A stretch of DNA of 64,000 bases, from positions 35,395 through 99,394 of the forward strand of contig CACYJV010000008.1 in NCBI GenBank assembly GCA_902774815.1, written 5' to 3'. Below are positions 50,649 to 59,204 of this stretch, in pieces. Under the pieces are notes generated by a model that searched no databases, was not told the DNA's origin, and worked only from the letters and a program-made list of their open reading frames with translations. Every line of letters starts with the position of its first letter. Within the stretch, counting starts at the first letter, position 1. A program made the translations under genes and the position numbers. This DNA comes from an uncultured Prevotellaceae bacterium. GTDB taxonomy: Bacteria > Bacteroidota > Bacteroidia > Bacteroidales > Bacteroidaceae.

Positions 50649-51788
50649 TTACTTCTCCCTAGTCTTGACCGTTACTCGCGCAGGGAAGATGTAGCTTAGG
50701 TCGCCACGTTCGTTGAGGCTTTGACGCATGTTGTCGCGAGTACGGTGTAGCTTGCCGTTGAAGAGCGTCCGTCCTTGATAGCGTACAGTGATACGCTTGT
50801 CCAGGTCAACAAGTTCGTCGCAGAGCCACAGCGTCAGTTCCGAGTAGGTGCACTCTGTGATATCGATGACGTTGTTTTGGCAGGTCAAACGTACACGTTG
50901 TCCGCGTTTCAGTTCGCGTTGCGGTGCCGAAATCCAGTAGAAACTCGGTCGGAGCACCTCTTCCTGCTGCCATACCACCTTTGTGGGGTAGGGATTACGC
51001 TTGTATTTAGCCATCCAGGGCACAGCCACCGTGTCGGCACGCATCATCCAGTGGCCCATGCCAGCCATGATATGCGTCTCGTGGATGTAGCCTTCGGGGT
51101 CGGCCTGCTGCAGCGAGTCCATCTGAAGACCTCTTTCTGCATCAAGTTTGTTGCGGTCGTAGGCAGCATCTTCACCTCCGCACCATATCATGAACGGCGT
51201 GTTGCGCAGGTTGAGCAGCGATACGTCACCGGGATGTCCTGCCATCATCGAAGCAGCTGCCCAAGAGTCGGCCATGCGAGGCGCCATACGCCACACGCCG
51301 TCGCCACCGGCAGAGTAGCCGAGGATGTAGACCTTATCGGGATTCACGTCGAGATAGGCCACGCACATCTCGATGAGCTGCTGATAGAGGCCGTCAAGGG
51401 CACGTTTGCACCACATGTCCCAATCGTTGTAGGGAGCGCGTGGCGCCACATAGATACCCTCGGCAGGGCGATAGAGCCGCTTCTGGTTGTCCCATTGCTG
51501 GTCGTTCACGGCTGGATGGGTGTTGCCACCGCCATGCAGGGATATCCACAGGCTGCGTCCGTCAGCAGGTTTCTCGCCATACTTCCAGAGCCAAATGGGC
51601 ATGGCGAGACTATTGATTTCTGCCTTCGAGTCTTGCCATTGCTGCTGGTACTGCTGACGTTTGGCGGCTTTCCATTCCTGTGCCAGTCGCTGCCGATAGG
51701 CTTCTGCTTCAGCACGCGACAGTGTTTGTGCCGTCGTGCCTAAGCAGGGCATCACGGCCAGTACGAATAGGATGAGGAACTGTCTCAT
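50649..51788 (-). CDS. Exported alpha/beta-hydrolase, feruloyl-esterase/PHB-depolymerase-like
   Basis: The product has 379 residues from the ATG at 51788 (MRQFLILFVLAVMPCLGTTA, a signal peptide); the longer frame starts with TTG. An oxyanion region SLHGGGNTHPAVNDQQWDN, the nucleophile YILGYSAGGDGVWRMAP, an Asp in MIWCGGEDAAYDRN and a His in MAGMGHWMM give a full catalytic triad. The C-terminal 110 residues are beta-rich (LKRGQRVRLTCQNNVIDITE). It probably removes ester groups from plant or host glycans outside the cytoplasm. It lies 44 bp past the AICAR transformylase but has its own promoter. Confidence 0.82.
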   Translation of the reverse strand: MRQFLILFVLAVMPCLGTTAQTLSRAEAEAYRQRLAQEWKAAKRQQYQQQWQDSKAEINSLAMPIWLWKYGEKPADGRSLWISLHGGGNTHPAVNDQQWDNQKRLYRPAEGIYVAPRAPYNDWDMWCKRALDGLYQQLIEMCVAYLDVNPDKVYILGYSAGGDGVWRMAPRMADSWAAASMMAGHPGDVSLLNLRNTPFMIWCGGEDAAYDRNKLDAERGLQMDSLQQADPEGYIHETHIMAGMGHWMMRADTVAVPWMAKYKRNPYPTKVVWQQEEVLRPSFYWISAPQRELKRGQRVRLTCQNNVIDITECTYSELTLWLCDELVDLDKRITVRYQGRTLFNGKLHRTRDNMRQSLNERGDLSYIFPARVTVKTREK

Positions 51789-51813
51789 ATACGTCAATTT
51801 ATGTATACGGTTG

Positions 51814-51845
51814 CAAAGTTACGAATAATTTTCCATAACACCAAA
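51814..51845 (-). promoter_or_regulatory. Promoter of the exported esterase gene
   Basis: On the minus strand TTTG (51842-51845), 20 bp, TAACTTTG (51814-51821). Confidence 0.6.
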
Positions 51846-51848
51846 AAA

Positions 51849-51879
51849 GAGGCGCACTCATTGTTGCTGAGTGCGCCTC
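51849..51879 (-). terminator. Terminator downstream of the 1360-residue protein gene
   Basis: GAGGCGCACTCA (51849-51860) pairs fully with TGAGTGCGCCTC (51868-51879); on the minus strand TTTTTT follows. Confidence 0.92.
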
Positions 51880-51902
51880 GATGAAAATATTAACCTTACT
51901 TT

Positions 51903-51936
51903 CTCCCTCCCTATTGGGGAGGGTCGGGGTGGGGCT
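51903..51936 (-). repeat. Dispersed G/C-rich repeat, single intergenic copy
   Basis: On the minus strand this matches the consensus of the copies at 9684 and 13564-13679. It lies between a stop codon and its terminator. Confidence 0.7.
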
Positions 51937-51938
51937 TT

Positions 51939-52029
51939 ACTTAATCACGACCTTGAACTTCGTTCGAGCTCGTTCACGCTCGGAAGAACTCGAACAAGTT
52001 CGGTTCTTCGCTCACTTAATCACGACCTT
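51939..52029 (-). repeat. 16-bp direct repeats around a palindromic insert at the 3' end of a gene
   Basis: ACTTAATCACGACCTT occurs at 51939-51954 and 52014-52029, 75 bp apart. On the minus strand both code KVVIK then a stop. The 59 bp between contain a hairpin (GAACTT-c-GTTCGAG with CTCGAAC-AAGTTC, 51955-52002). Confidence 0.85.
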
Positions 52030-55000
52030 CTTACCGTCGATGATGTAGATGCCCTTCGGCAGGCGAGCGTCGACGTTGACCTTCATGCCGTTGACGGTGT
52101 AGACACCCTCGGGCTTGATGGCAGCGGCGTTGATCTCGTTGATGCCTACAACGTCGGCCAACTGGATTGCCCAGATGCACTTGGTCTCGTCGTAGTTAGG
52201 ACGTCCGATGTACTTATCAGCATAGCAGTAAGCACCATCCTCAGTACCGTCGGTACCGATGCTACGGTGTCCGGCCATTTCGATCGTGTACTCGCCATTG
52301 CCGAGGTTGGTGACGGTGGCAACGGTGGGAGTGCCGACAGCAGTCATGTTCCATGCACTACCATCTACACAGCCTACGTAGTTCGTGCCGTTGGTGATGA
52401 ACCATCCGCCTTCGGTCTCCTCGAACTTCAGCTTGCAGGGCTCAGCAGAGATGGTCACCAAGTCAGTAGCCACAGACAGGTAGAGTCCGCTGGCCTTCTG
52501 CGTGATGACGTACTCCTCGTCGCCAGGCTTGTTGATGGAGTCTTTGTACTTATCGGTAGCGTCCTTGATGGCGTCGATAGCAGCCTGCAGCTCGTCAGCG
52601 GTAGCGTCGGCATCGTCGTTGACGTTCTGTGCGTCGACGATAGCCTGGTCGAGCTCGTCGTTAGACTCGTCGTTGTAGCCGAAGAGTCCGTCACCGGCAG
52701 CCTTACCAGCGTCGACAGTGGTCTGAGCCTCGTTGATGGCCTTCTCAAGCTCATCGCGGAGCAGAGCGACATCCTCAGCCTCCTCGAGCACGAACTTGTC
52801 GAGGAAGAGGTGAGGCATTGAGCCAGAACCAGCGTTGTCAGCAGTGTAACCAACGGTGAAGATACCGGTGGTCTCCTCAGTGAGTACGAGGTTGATGGTC
52901 TCGGTGTACCACTCGTTGACGGGATAGGTCTTCGAGGTAGCGAGATACTCAGTGCCGTTGTCGGCAATGAAGCCGGTGAGGTTCTTCACGATCGGAGAGG
53001 TTCCACCCACAGCGTTGTAGATGGGAACAGTGATCTTATACGTACCGGCGGGGATGGTGACGGGCTGTGAGTACTGAGCAGTGCCAGTCCAGACGGCCAC
53101 GATACCCAGTGCCTGGCCGGGATTGCCCTCAGGATCGGTCTCGGGAACAGTGTAGCCAGAGCCACCGAGCCACTTGCCAGAGCCGTAGGTGAACAGGCCG
53201 GCTGCGCGGGCGTCGCCATTCTCAACAGCCATATCCCAACCCTTCACGGGCTGCATCTGGCTGAGCGTGGTGCCGTTGGTCTCCATGTCCTTGGCGTAGG
53301 TGCAGATACCTGCGTTCTCGCCAGCAACGGGATCGCCCTCCTCGAAGTCGAGGTTGCCATATTCAGGATCAACCTTCGGATTGACGATGAGCACAAGTTC
53401 GGGACTTGTCTCGAGGTTGAATGTACCGACGGTGTTGCCATCAGCGTCATAGAGGAATGTTGCATCGGGATCGACGACGATGTCATAGAGGTAGTTACCC
53501 TCGAGTTCGATGTCGAGCTTCACGGGTTCGCCAAGCTTAGCCTCGCCCGAGAAGGAACCTTCCTGCTCAAGAGCGCTCTCATCCTGGAGATCAATCTTTC
53601 CATACATGCCCTCGAACTTCACGACGAGTGTAGCGGGATCGAGATCCTCGGGCAGACCTTCAGCCTCGAAGGTAGCCAGAACCTCAGAACCAGCCTCTAC
53701 TTCAGCCTCAGACTCGTAGTTGTAGTTGACGCTGATCAGTGCGTTAGGAGCAGCATTCACCTTTGCATAGGTAACTTTGCTGAAGATATACCAGCCACCG
53801 GAAATATAAGCGGGAACGACCACATCGAGAGCGAGCTTACCATCCTCGCCGACGAATGCATAACCCTCAGCGACGTACTTGCCAGCATCGAACAGAGCGG
53901 CTGCTTCGGCCATAGAGTTCGGGTTGGAATCGCTTGCGCGGTCAGCACCCCAGCTCTTCACGGGAACCTTGGTGTCGTTAGCCTGCAGATAAGCATTGGA
54001 GAGGTTGTAGCCGAGGTCGTAGTTGGCTGAGACATTCTCGTTCCAACCATCGCGGAAGAAGCCCTGAACGCTGACCTTGTAGAGGCCACTCTCCAGACCT
54101 TCAACAGCCTGAGTGAACTTACCGGAACCTTCGTAGAGCTCTGTACCGAATTCGTTGGTGGCAGTGCTCTTGTTGCGGTTGGCTTCAGCCGTGTACGCCC
54201 AAGCCGAACCGGTCTTGAAGGTCAGCTCAACGGGCTCGCCTTCGGTGAGTTCAGCATCTTCGGCCACGCCAGCAGCCTGGAATACGGCCGTCTTGGCGGC
54301 TGCATCGCGAATAGCGACGAGTTCCTTGTACTCATCCATCGAGATGAACTGCCATACAGCAGCATTGGCGTCGGTGAAGTTATCACCCTCAACACCATTA
54401 CCGTTGACGAGGTTGTTCTCGTTGACATAGACGAGTTTACCATTGGAGGTGTTTGTAAGCTTGAGGCCATTGGCTACCTTGCTCACGCTGTATGAGCGAA
54501 CGTTGCCACCGTTGGCATCGGAATACATGTCGTCGTCGAAGCCATAGACGGCACCTGAACCCCAGTCAACACTGTAGAGACGGAAGACACCGGCACCATC
54601 TGCCATAGCAACTGTGATGGGGAATCCATAGTCGTCGACCATAGCACGTGTACCCCAATTGTCGCCACGGCTGAGGAATTTGCCAGTAGCCTCGTTCACC
54701 ACGTAGTAGACACCCTCGTTCAGGGCATAGTCCTTGATGTCGAACCACTGGATCTCGGTCTCGTTGACAGCGTCGCCACCCGTGTAGATGGACTTGATGC
54801 CAATCTTGTTCCAGCTGTCGGAATAGAGACCGTTCAGATAGATCTGATCAGTGTAGAAGTCCCAGTTCTCGGTGAATGCATAAGGAATAACAGTCATGTC
54901 CTCGGTCAACTGTTCGTGGGTTGCAGACGTGAAGGTCAGCGGCTGCACGTTGCGCTCCACATCGGTAAAGATCTCGTACGAGAGCTTCGACGATACGAGG

Positions 55001-56094
55001 GGCTCGCCATTGACGTCGACATTGGGAACATTAAAGGTGATGTAGTAGCCATAGCTACCGTTATTCAAGCCAGTGATTTGAGGATTGGCAGGCATCACAG
55101 CCTGATCGACGGGCTTTCTCAGCACGGGATTGAAACCGTGGAAGTCATAATAGCGGTCGCCCAGAACGGAGTACACTTCGCCCTCGGCACTGTAGCTCTC
55201 GTCTTCGGGATTGTAAGTGAAGACAGCCTCTTTGTAGAGGTAGTCGTCCATATCGGCATAGTTACCAAGGTACTGCACGGGGAACGTAACAGTGTTGCCG
55301 TCCTTCGTACCCTTGATCAGAGCATCGGGCAGATAGGTGCTGAAGCCCTTGAAATAGACATCGTTGCCATCGACAGCAACGCCGGCCACGCCACCTTCGG
55401 TAGCTTCGCCATCGGCGGTGGAGGCGTAGCTCAGGACATACTCTACGAGCTCAACGCCTTCGGGCAGAACCACAGCCTCGGGTGCCTCGGGTGCTTCTGT
55501 GGAGAAGCTGGGGCTTTCCCAATATGCGTAAAGGCTGAGAGAGGTCTGAGAGCCAGCTTCGCAAATATATTTAGTGACAGCTGTCAATGTTCCGGCCTCC
55601 TGGTCGAAGGTGAAGACAATGTTCTTAGAAATAGTAGAGCCGTCGTCAGTTCCAAGGATCCATTCGGGATATTCGGCATCGTCGTCAACCTGCTGTCCGC
55701 TGGGGAACGTAGCCGTTGTGCCATCAAGGGTGCCCTTGATCCAAGAGTCCTTGACGTAGTAGGCCAGGCCTGCAATGTAGATGTCGGAACCATCGACGAT
55801 GACCTCGACCGACTCCATGTTCTTGGTGTAGTTAGACCACTCGCCGGTGTAAAGTAAGAAGGTTCCACCCTGTGTGTAATAGGTAACCGATTCGGCACCT
55901 TCAGGCGGGGTTACCGTGCCAGCACGACGGGGAGCCTTGCGAGCTGTCGTAGCGGTGCGTGTCAAGCCTTGTGACTGTACCAATGCCTTTTGGGCGATGG
56001 CAGGTGTGAAGGGCTTGAAGGCCTGCTTCGACTGCTGAGCAAATGCTACCACTGCAAAGAGCATGGCAATGGTGAGAAGTGTAAATCTCTTCAT
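52012..56094 (-). CDS. Giant exported surface protein with helical FIVAR-like segment and sorting-type tail
   Basis: The 1360-residue acidic protein has a signal peptide (MKRFTLLTIAMLFAVVAFAQ). The first 300 residues contain two similar halves (IYIAGLAYYVKDSWIKGTLD and VYFKGFSTYLPDALIKGTKD), indicating a duplicated beta domain. The middle (about 590-1100) is beta-rich and carbohydrate-binding-like (GSGKFTQAVEGLESGLYKVS, GYTVPETDPEGNPGQALGIV). About 1125-1200 is a helical FIVAR-like stretch (LRDELEKAINEAQTTVDAG, DELQAAIDAIKDATDKYKDS). Then comes a small ricin-lectin-like part and the tail GVYTVNGMKVN and LPKGIYIIDGKKVVIK. It is probably placed on the cell surface, perhaps binding glycans; no catalytic motif was seen. 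Confidence 0.85.
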   Translation of the reverse strand: MKRFTLLTIAMLFAVVAFAQQSKQAFKPFTPAIAQKALVQSQGLTRTATTARKAPRRAGTVTPPEGAESVTYYTQGGTFLLYTGEWSNYTKNMESVEVIVDGSDIYIAGLAYYVKDSWIKGTLDGTTATFPSGQQVDDDAEYPEWILGTDDGSTISKNIVFTFDQEAGTLTAVTKYICEAGSQTSLSLYAYWESPSFSTEAPEAPEAVVLPEGVELVEYVLSYASTADGEATEGGVAGVAVDGNDVYFKGFSTYLPDALIKGTKDGNTVTFPVQYLGNYADMDDYLYKEAVFTYNPEDESYSAEGEVYSVLGDRYYDFHGFNPVLRKPVDQAVMPANPQITGLNNGSYGYYITFNVPNVDVNGEPLVSSKLSYEIFTDVERNVQPLTFTSATHEQLTEDMTVIPYAFTENWDFYTDQIYLNGLYSDSWNKIGIKSIYTGGDAVNETEIQWFDIKDYALNEGVYYVVNEATGKFLSRGDNWGTRAMVDDYGFPITVAMADGAGVFRLYSVDWGSGAVYGFDDDMYSDANGGNVRSYSVSKVANGLKLTNTSNGKLVYVNENNLVNGNGVEGDNFTDANAAVWQFISMDEYKELVAIRDAAAKTAVFQAAGVAEDAELTEGEPVELTFKTGSAWAYTAEANRNKSTATNEFGTELYEGSGKFTQAVEGLESGLYKVSVQGFFRDGWNENVSANYDLGYNLSNAYLQANDTKVPVKSWGADRASDSNPNSMAEAAALFDAGKYVAEGYAFVGEDGKLALDVVVPAYISGGWYIFSKVTYAKVNAAPNALISVNYNYESEAEVEAGSEVLATFEAEGLPEDLDPATLVVKFEGMYGKIDLQDESALEQEGSFSGEAKLGEPVKLDIELEGNYLYDIVVDPDATFLYDADGNTVGTFNLETSPELVLIVNPKVDPEYGNLDFEEGDPVAGENAGICTYAKDMETNGTTLSQMQPVKGWDMAVENGDARAAGLFTYGSGKWLGGSGYTVPETDPEGNPGQALGIVAVWTGTAQYSQPVTIPAGTYKITVPIYNAVGGTSPIVKNLTGFIADNGTEYLATSKTYPVNEWYTETINLVLTEETTGIFTVGYTADNAGSGSMPHLFLDKFVLEEAEDVALLRDELEKAINEAQTTVDAGKAAGDGLFGYNDESNDELDQAIVDAQNVNDDADATADELQAAIDAIKDATDKYKDSINKPGDEEYVITQKASGLYLSVATDLVTISAEPCKLKFEETEGGWFITNGTNYVGCVDGSAWNMTAVGTPTVATVTNLGNGEYTIEMAGHRSIGTDGTEDGAYCYADKYIGRPNYDETKCIWAIQLADVVGINEINAAAIKPEGVYTVNGMKVNVDARLPKGIYIIDGKKVVIK

Positions 56095-56147
56095 AAGCTT
56101 TTACTTTTTTTAATGAAACATATAGTTAAGGATTAAACTAATTTCTG

Positions 56148-56155
56148 CAAAGGTA
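56148..56155 (-). promoter_or_regulatory. -7 box of the 1360-residue protein gene
   Basis: On the minus strand this reads TACCTTTG and gives a leader of about 50 nt. Confidence 0.5.
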
Positions 56156-56247
56156 CTATATTTTTTATCAATATGACTTCTAATAATTGTTAAAATAATA
56201 AAATAATGTAGTTCCTGCGGCCTAAAAAGTTTAATTTTATAACTATT

Positions 56248-56296
56248 CAGCCTGTGTAGATGACTATTAAACAGTATTAGCCATCTGCACAGGCTG
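56248..56296 (-). terminator. Hairpin downstream of the nucleotidase operon
   Basis: CAGCCTGTGTAGATG (56248-56262) pairs with CATCTGCACAGGCTG (56282-56296), 15 bp with one wobble. The T run after it is weak. Confidence 0.6.
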
Positions 56297-56348
56297 ATTC
56301 AAGATACTTCGTTGGGTAGGGACGGGAAGAATTCTGGTGGTCAGGCAG

Positions 56349-57227
56349 TTATTTCTTCTGCATGTCGAGTGTGATACGGCCGATGTAGATGGCGTTCTTT
56401 CCGTTTTGGTCGACAGGCACCTGGCGGCCATCGAGGTCGGTGATGTAGCGCAGTTCCTCGAAGTAAGTGTGCGAGTGGCCACCCAGCACAAGGTCAATGC
56501 CACGTGTCTTTGCAATGGCACTGTTGTCGCACTCAGGACGTCCGCCGCGTTCCGACTCGGGAAGTGCATCCCATCCGAGGTGGCTGATGCAAATTACAAG
56601 GTCGCACTTCTTTTTTCCTTTTAACAGGCTGACCATTTCGTTTGCACAAGTGGCAGGGTCCAGGTACTTAATGCCCACGCAGTTCTTGTCGGCAACAAGT
56701 CCTTTCATCTGTGGATCCAATGCAAACACGCCAATCTTCACGCCGTTGCGACGGATGATGGTATAAGGCTTCACGATGCCTTCGAGCACGGTTCCCGTGA
56801 AGTCGTAGTTGGAACAAAGAATGGGGAAGTTGGCCTTGCGGAATATACGTGCCATGTTGTCGAGCCCGAAGTCGAACTCGTGGTTACCGATGGTCGATGC
56901 ATCGATGCCCATCTGGTTCATCAGTCCAATCTCGACGTCGCCTTTGAACAAGGTGTAGTAGGGCGAACCCTGGCAGAAGTCGCCGCTGTCGAAGTAGAGC
57001 AGGTCGGGGTTTTTCTGTCGTTCGGCCTTGAGCATGGCGATACGGCGGAGGAAACCGCCACGTCCTGCCAACAATGTGTCGGCAAGGTTTTCGCTGAGTG
57101 GCATGATGCAACTATGCGTGTCGTTGGTGTGCAGGATAAGCAGCTGCTTGTGCTTCTGTGCTTGCAAGCCGATGGGCAGTGCCACGAGCATTGCTATGAG
57201 GATGAGTTTGAAGCTATGTTTCGTCAT
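56349..57227 (-). CDS. 5'-nucleotidase-type metallophosphoesterase, catalytic half
   Basis: From the ATG at 57227 (MTKHSFKLILIAMLVALPIG, a signal peptide) the product has 292 residues and consists of the metallophosphatase domain of UshA-type 5'-nucleotidases. The two-metal ligands are in LLILHTNDTHSCIMPL, DSGDFCQGSPY, STIGNHEFDFG, VICISHLGWD and GGHSHTYFEEL. The substrate-binding C-terminal domain of the usual enzyme is absent but is coded by the gene just upstream. The two products probably act together in the periplasm or on the surface to free nucleosides from nucleotides. Confidence 0.9.
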   Translation of the reverse strand: MTKHSFKLILIAMLVALPIGLQAQKHKQLLILHTNDTHSCIMPLSENLADTLLAGRGGFLRRIAMLKAERQKNPDLLYFDSGDFCQGSPYYTLFKGDVEIGLMNQMGIDASTIGNHEFDFGLDNMARIFRKANFPILCSNYDFTGTVLEGIVKPYTIIRRNGVKIGVFALDPQMKGLVADKNCVGIKYLDPATCANEMVSLLKGKKKCDLVICISHLGWDALPESERGGRPECDNSAIAKTRGIDLVLGGHSHTYFEELRYITDLDGRQVPVDQNGKNAIYIGRITLDMQKK

Positions 57228-57269
57228 AATAATTTTCAATTATCAATTATCAATTCTTCATTTCCAATC

Positions 57270-58058
57270 TCAATTCCCTACGGGAATGTCGCTGGCGTCG
57301 CTCTCTGATATGATTCGACCTTCGACCTCGGCTGAGACGGCGCGTCCCTGGGCTGCTTCAGCACGGAAGTAGTTCATGATGACGAAGCGCACGTTGTTCT
57401 CCTCAGTCTGCGGCGACAGCACGTTGGTGCCATCCTTGAAGGCCAAAAGTCCGTCGTTGCCCTGAGCCAGATAGTCCAGCGTGGCTATGCGATAGCTCTC
57501 GTTCGGATCGATGGGCTTTCCATTGAGCGTTGCCGACTGCAGTTTTCCGTCGCTGATGCGCATCTGGACACCTCGGCTCACGCCTTCGCCACCGCGGCTT
57601 GCGATCTGAGCGAAGAGTTCCATGAGTTTATCACCCGTTAGCGTGAGGAAGCAGATTTTGTTCTCAAATGGAGCCACGTCGACCACATTGCCATAAGTCA
57701 CCGTACCTTCGGCCAATGCGGCGCGGATGCCTCCTACATTGTAGACAGACAGATCCGGCTTCTCGCCAAAGGGCTTTCCTCCCCACACGAGAATGTCGGC
57801 GAGCAGGTTGGAAAGAGCGCTTTCAGGTTTGTTTGCCGACATGTACTTGGCTGCCCTTCCCACCACGGGGCTCATGATGGAGTCAACTTCGTGCTGGTAG
57901 GGTGCAACGAACGACAAGGCCTTCGCATCAGGCTGTGCGTCGTAGCGCTTGTCAATCAGCATACGTGTACGCTCGATGCCAACCAACTGGTAATGAGTGG
58001 TGCACGACGTCAGCAGCAATGCTGCCACAAGAAACTTCAGGTATTTCATTTTGTTCAT
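57270..58058 (-). CDS. Lipoprotein with the 5'-nucleotidase C-terminal (substrate-binding) domain
   Basis: The 262-residue protein starts with a lipoprotein signal (lipobox LLLTSC, Cys near residue 19). The rest is the C-terminal domain of 5'-nucleotidases: SNLLADILVWGG, YNVGGIRAALAEGTVTYGNV, FENKICFLTLTGDKLMELF and the nucleotide-stacking loop region YLAQGNDGLLAF. It holds no metal site. It is transcribed first; the catalytic half follows, 42 bp from stop to ATG. The usual single chain is therefore split into two genes in reversed order. Confidence 0.9.
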   Translation of the reverse strand: MNKMKYLKFLVAALLLTSCTTHYQLVGIERTRMLIDKRYDAQPDAKALSFVAPYQHEVDSIMSPVVGRAAKYMSANKPESALSNLLADILVWGGKPFGEKPDLSVYNVGGIRAALAEGTVTYGNVVDVAPFENKICFLTLTGDKLMELFAQIASRGGEGVSRGVQMRISDGKLQSATLNGKPIDPNESYRIATLDYLAQGNDGLLAFKDGTNVLSPQTEENNVRFVIMNYFRAEAAQGRAVSAEVEGRIISESDASDIPVGN

Positions 58059-58072
58059 TGATTAGTTGAGTG

Positions 58073-58080
58073 CAAAGATA
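58073..58080 (-). promoter_or_regulatory. -7 box of the split nucleotidase operon
   Basis: On the minus strand this reads TATCTTTG, 14 bp before the ATG at 58058. Confidence 0.5.
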
Positions 58081-58130
58081 GCAAAAAATAATGAGAAAGA
58101 AGAAAGAAACGACAAAAAAACTTGTAAACA

Positions 58131-58162
58131 TTTGGTTAATTCAACTAAAAGTAGTACCTTTG
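58131..58162 (+). promoter_or_regulatory. Promoter of rplS
   Basis: TTTG (58131-58134), 20 bp, TACCTTTG (58155-58162), a full consensus match. The leader to the ATG at 58254 is about 85 nt and has a small GTTG/CAAC hairpin near 58210-58230, which might be a ribosomal-protein leader; unproven. Confidence 0.75.
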
Positions 58163-58253
58163 CACCCGCTTTTCGGCGTAACCGCTGGTCGTGGAAGAGT
58201 CGCGGGCCATGTTGCGTTGGAACGACAACCAACTTTTTAATTCATTGAAAACG

Positions 58254-58625
58254 ATGAAAACTGATTTAATCAAAGTTGCTGAAGAAGCATTTGCAACCGG
58301 CAAGGAGTTCCCCAAGTTTGGTCCTGGAGACACCATCACTGTCGCTTACAAAATTGTCGAGGGTTCTAAGGAGCGCATCCAGCTCTATCGTGGTGTGGTG
58401 ATCCGCATCTCGGGTGCTGGCCAGAAGAAGCGTTTCACAGTGCGTAAGATGTCGGGTACCGTGGGTGTTGAGCGTATCTTCCCCATCGAGTCGCCGAACA
58501 TTGATAGCATTGAGGTCAACAAGCGTGGTAAGGTTCGTCGCGCCAAGCTGTACTATCTGCGTAATCTCACGGGTAAGAAGGCCCGCATCAAGGAGAAGCG
58601 CAGCGGTGCTCCCAAGGCAGAGTAA
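58254..58625 (+). CDS. rplS: 50S ribosomal protein L19
   Basis: The 123-residue protein of the large subunit lies at the subunit interface. It shows [20 protein letters not shown], the L19 signature [40 protein letters not shown] and [21 protein letters not shown] chose ATG 58254 ([16 protein letters not shown]) over 58191, since the longer form would add 21 residues not found in L19. It is not followed by trmD or rimM and is alone between its promoter and terminator. Confidence 0.97.
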   Translation: MKTDLIKVAEEAFATGKEFPKFGPGDTITVAYKIVEGSKERIQLYRGVVIRISGAGQKKRFTVRKMSGTVGVERIFPIESPNIDSIEVNKRGKVRRAKLYYLRNLTGKKARIKEKRSGAPKAE

Positions 58626-58704
58626 ACCCACGTGGCCCCGCAGGCAGGTGTTTCCCCCGATGGGGCACTGCCCGTTTTTTCAGAACGAAAGCACAACAAG
58701 AGAT

Positions 58705-58746
58705 AAAGGCTTTGACGCATGGCGCGGCAAGGCCTTTTTCTTTTTT
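58705..58746 (+). terminator. Terminator of rplS
   Basis: AAAGGCTTTG (58705-58714) pairs with CAAGGCCTTT (58728-58737, one wobble), then TTTCTTTTTT. Confidence 0.75.
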
Positions 58747-58790
58747 CATCGGATTGTAGTGATAGTAAATAGGTTAAGATTGGTTAAAGA

Positions 58791-58822
58791 TTTGCGATAG
58801 CAATGCCTTTTCACTACCTTTG
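58791..58822 (+). promoter_or_regulatory. Promoter of the 78-residue protein gene
   Basis: TTTG (58791-58794), 20 bp, TACCTTTG (58815-58822), a full match. It supports the small gene at 58868 as real. Confidence 0.75.
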
Positions 58823-58867
58823 CAAACGAATTGCAGTCATTATTATTATAAAGCAAAACACATAGCA

Positions 58868-59104
58868 ATGGAGAAACGTCATTGGGAATTGCGCAAGTTG
58901 CGCGAAGCCATCGAGCGTGAGGTGAATTGGAAACCTGCGAAGCCGGCAGCCCTGAAGAAAGTCCTTGACTACCTGCACGGCATCGAGAAGCCCAAGAAAG
59001 AAACGCTCGATAAACTTGCCCTGTTCGTGGGATTCCAGGACTGGGAAAGTTTCCGACGTACGCTAAACGGCGAGGCTGGTGCCGACGAGAACTATAACGA
59101 CTGA
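58868..59104 (+). CDS. Small helical protein of unknown function
   Basis: The 78-residue protein (MEKRHWELRKLREAIEREVN) is helical and charged. The stretch YLHGIEKPKKETLDKLALFV followed by GFQDWESFRRTL looks like a small helix-turn-helix or adaptor motif seen at the start of several Bacteroidetes regulatory proteins, but I cannot name it. It has its own full promoter and lies 100 bp before the 1495-residue surface protein gene, with which it could be cotranscribed; no terminator was seen between. It may regulate that gene; this is speculation. Confidence 0.7.
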   Translation: MEKRHWELRKLREAIEREVNWKPAKPAALKKVLDYLHGIEKPKKETLDKLALFVGFQDWESFRRTLNGEAGADENYND

Positions 59105-59204
59105 TCTCGTCTCCTTCCCCGCTACGTTTTTCCTCCTCCATCTCACGGTCATATCACACGATATCAAAAAAAATCACATAACACCGATCAATTAAAAACC
59201 ATCT

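Noticed and set aside
58163-58253. Defined L19 autoregulatory leader
   Set aside because: The leader has only weak pairing that I can see; no match to a leader structure I can state, so it was kept as a remark only.
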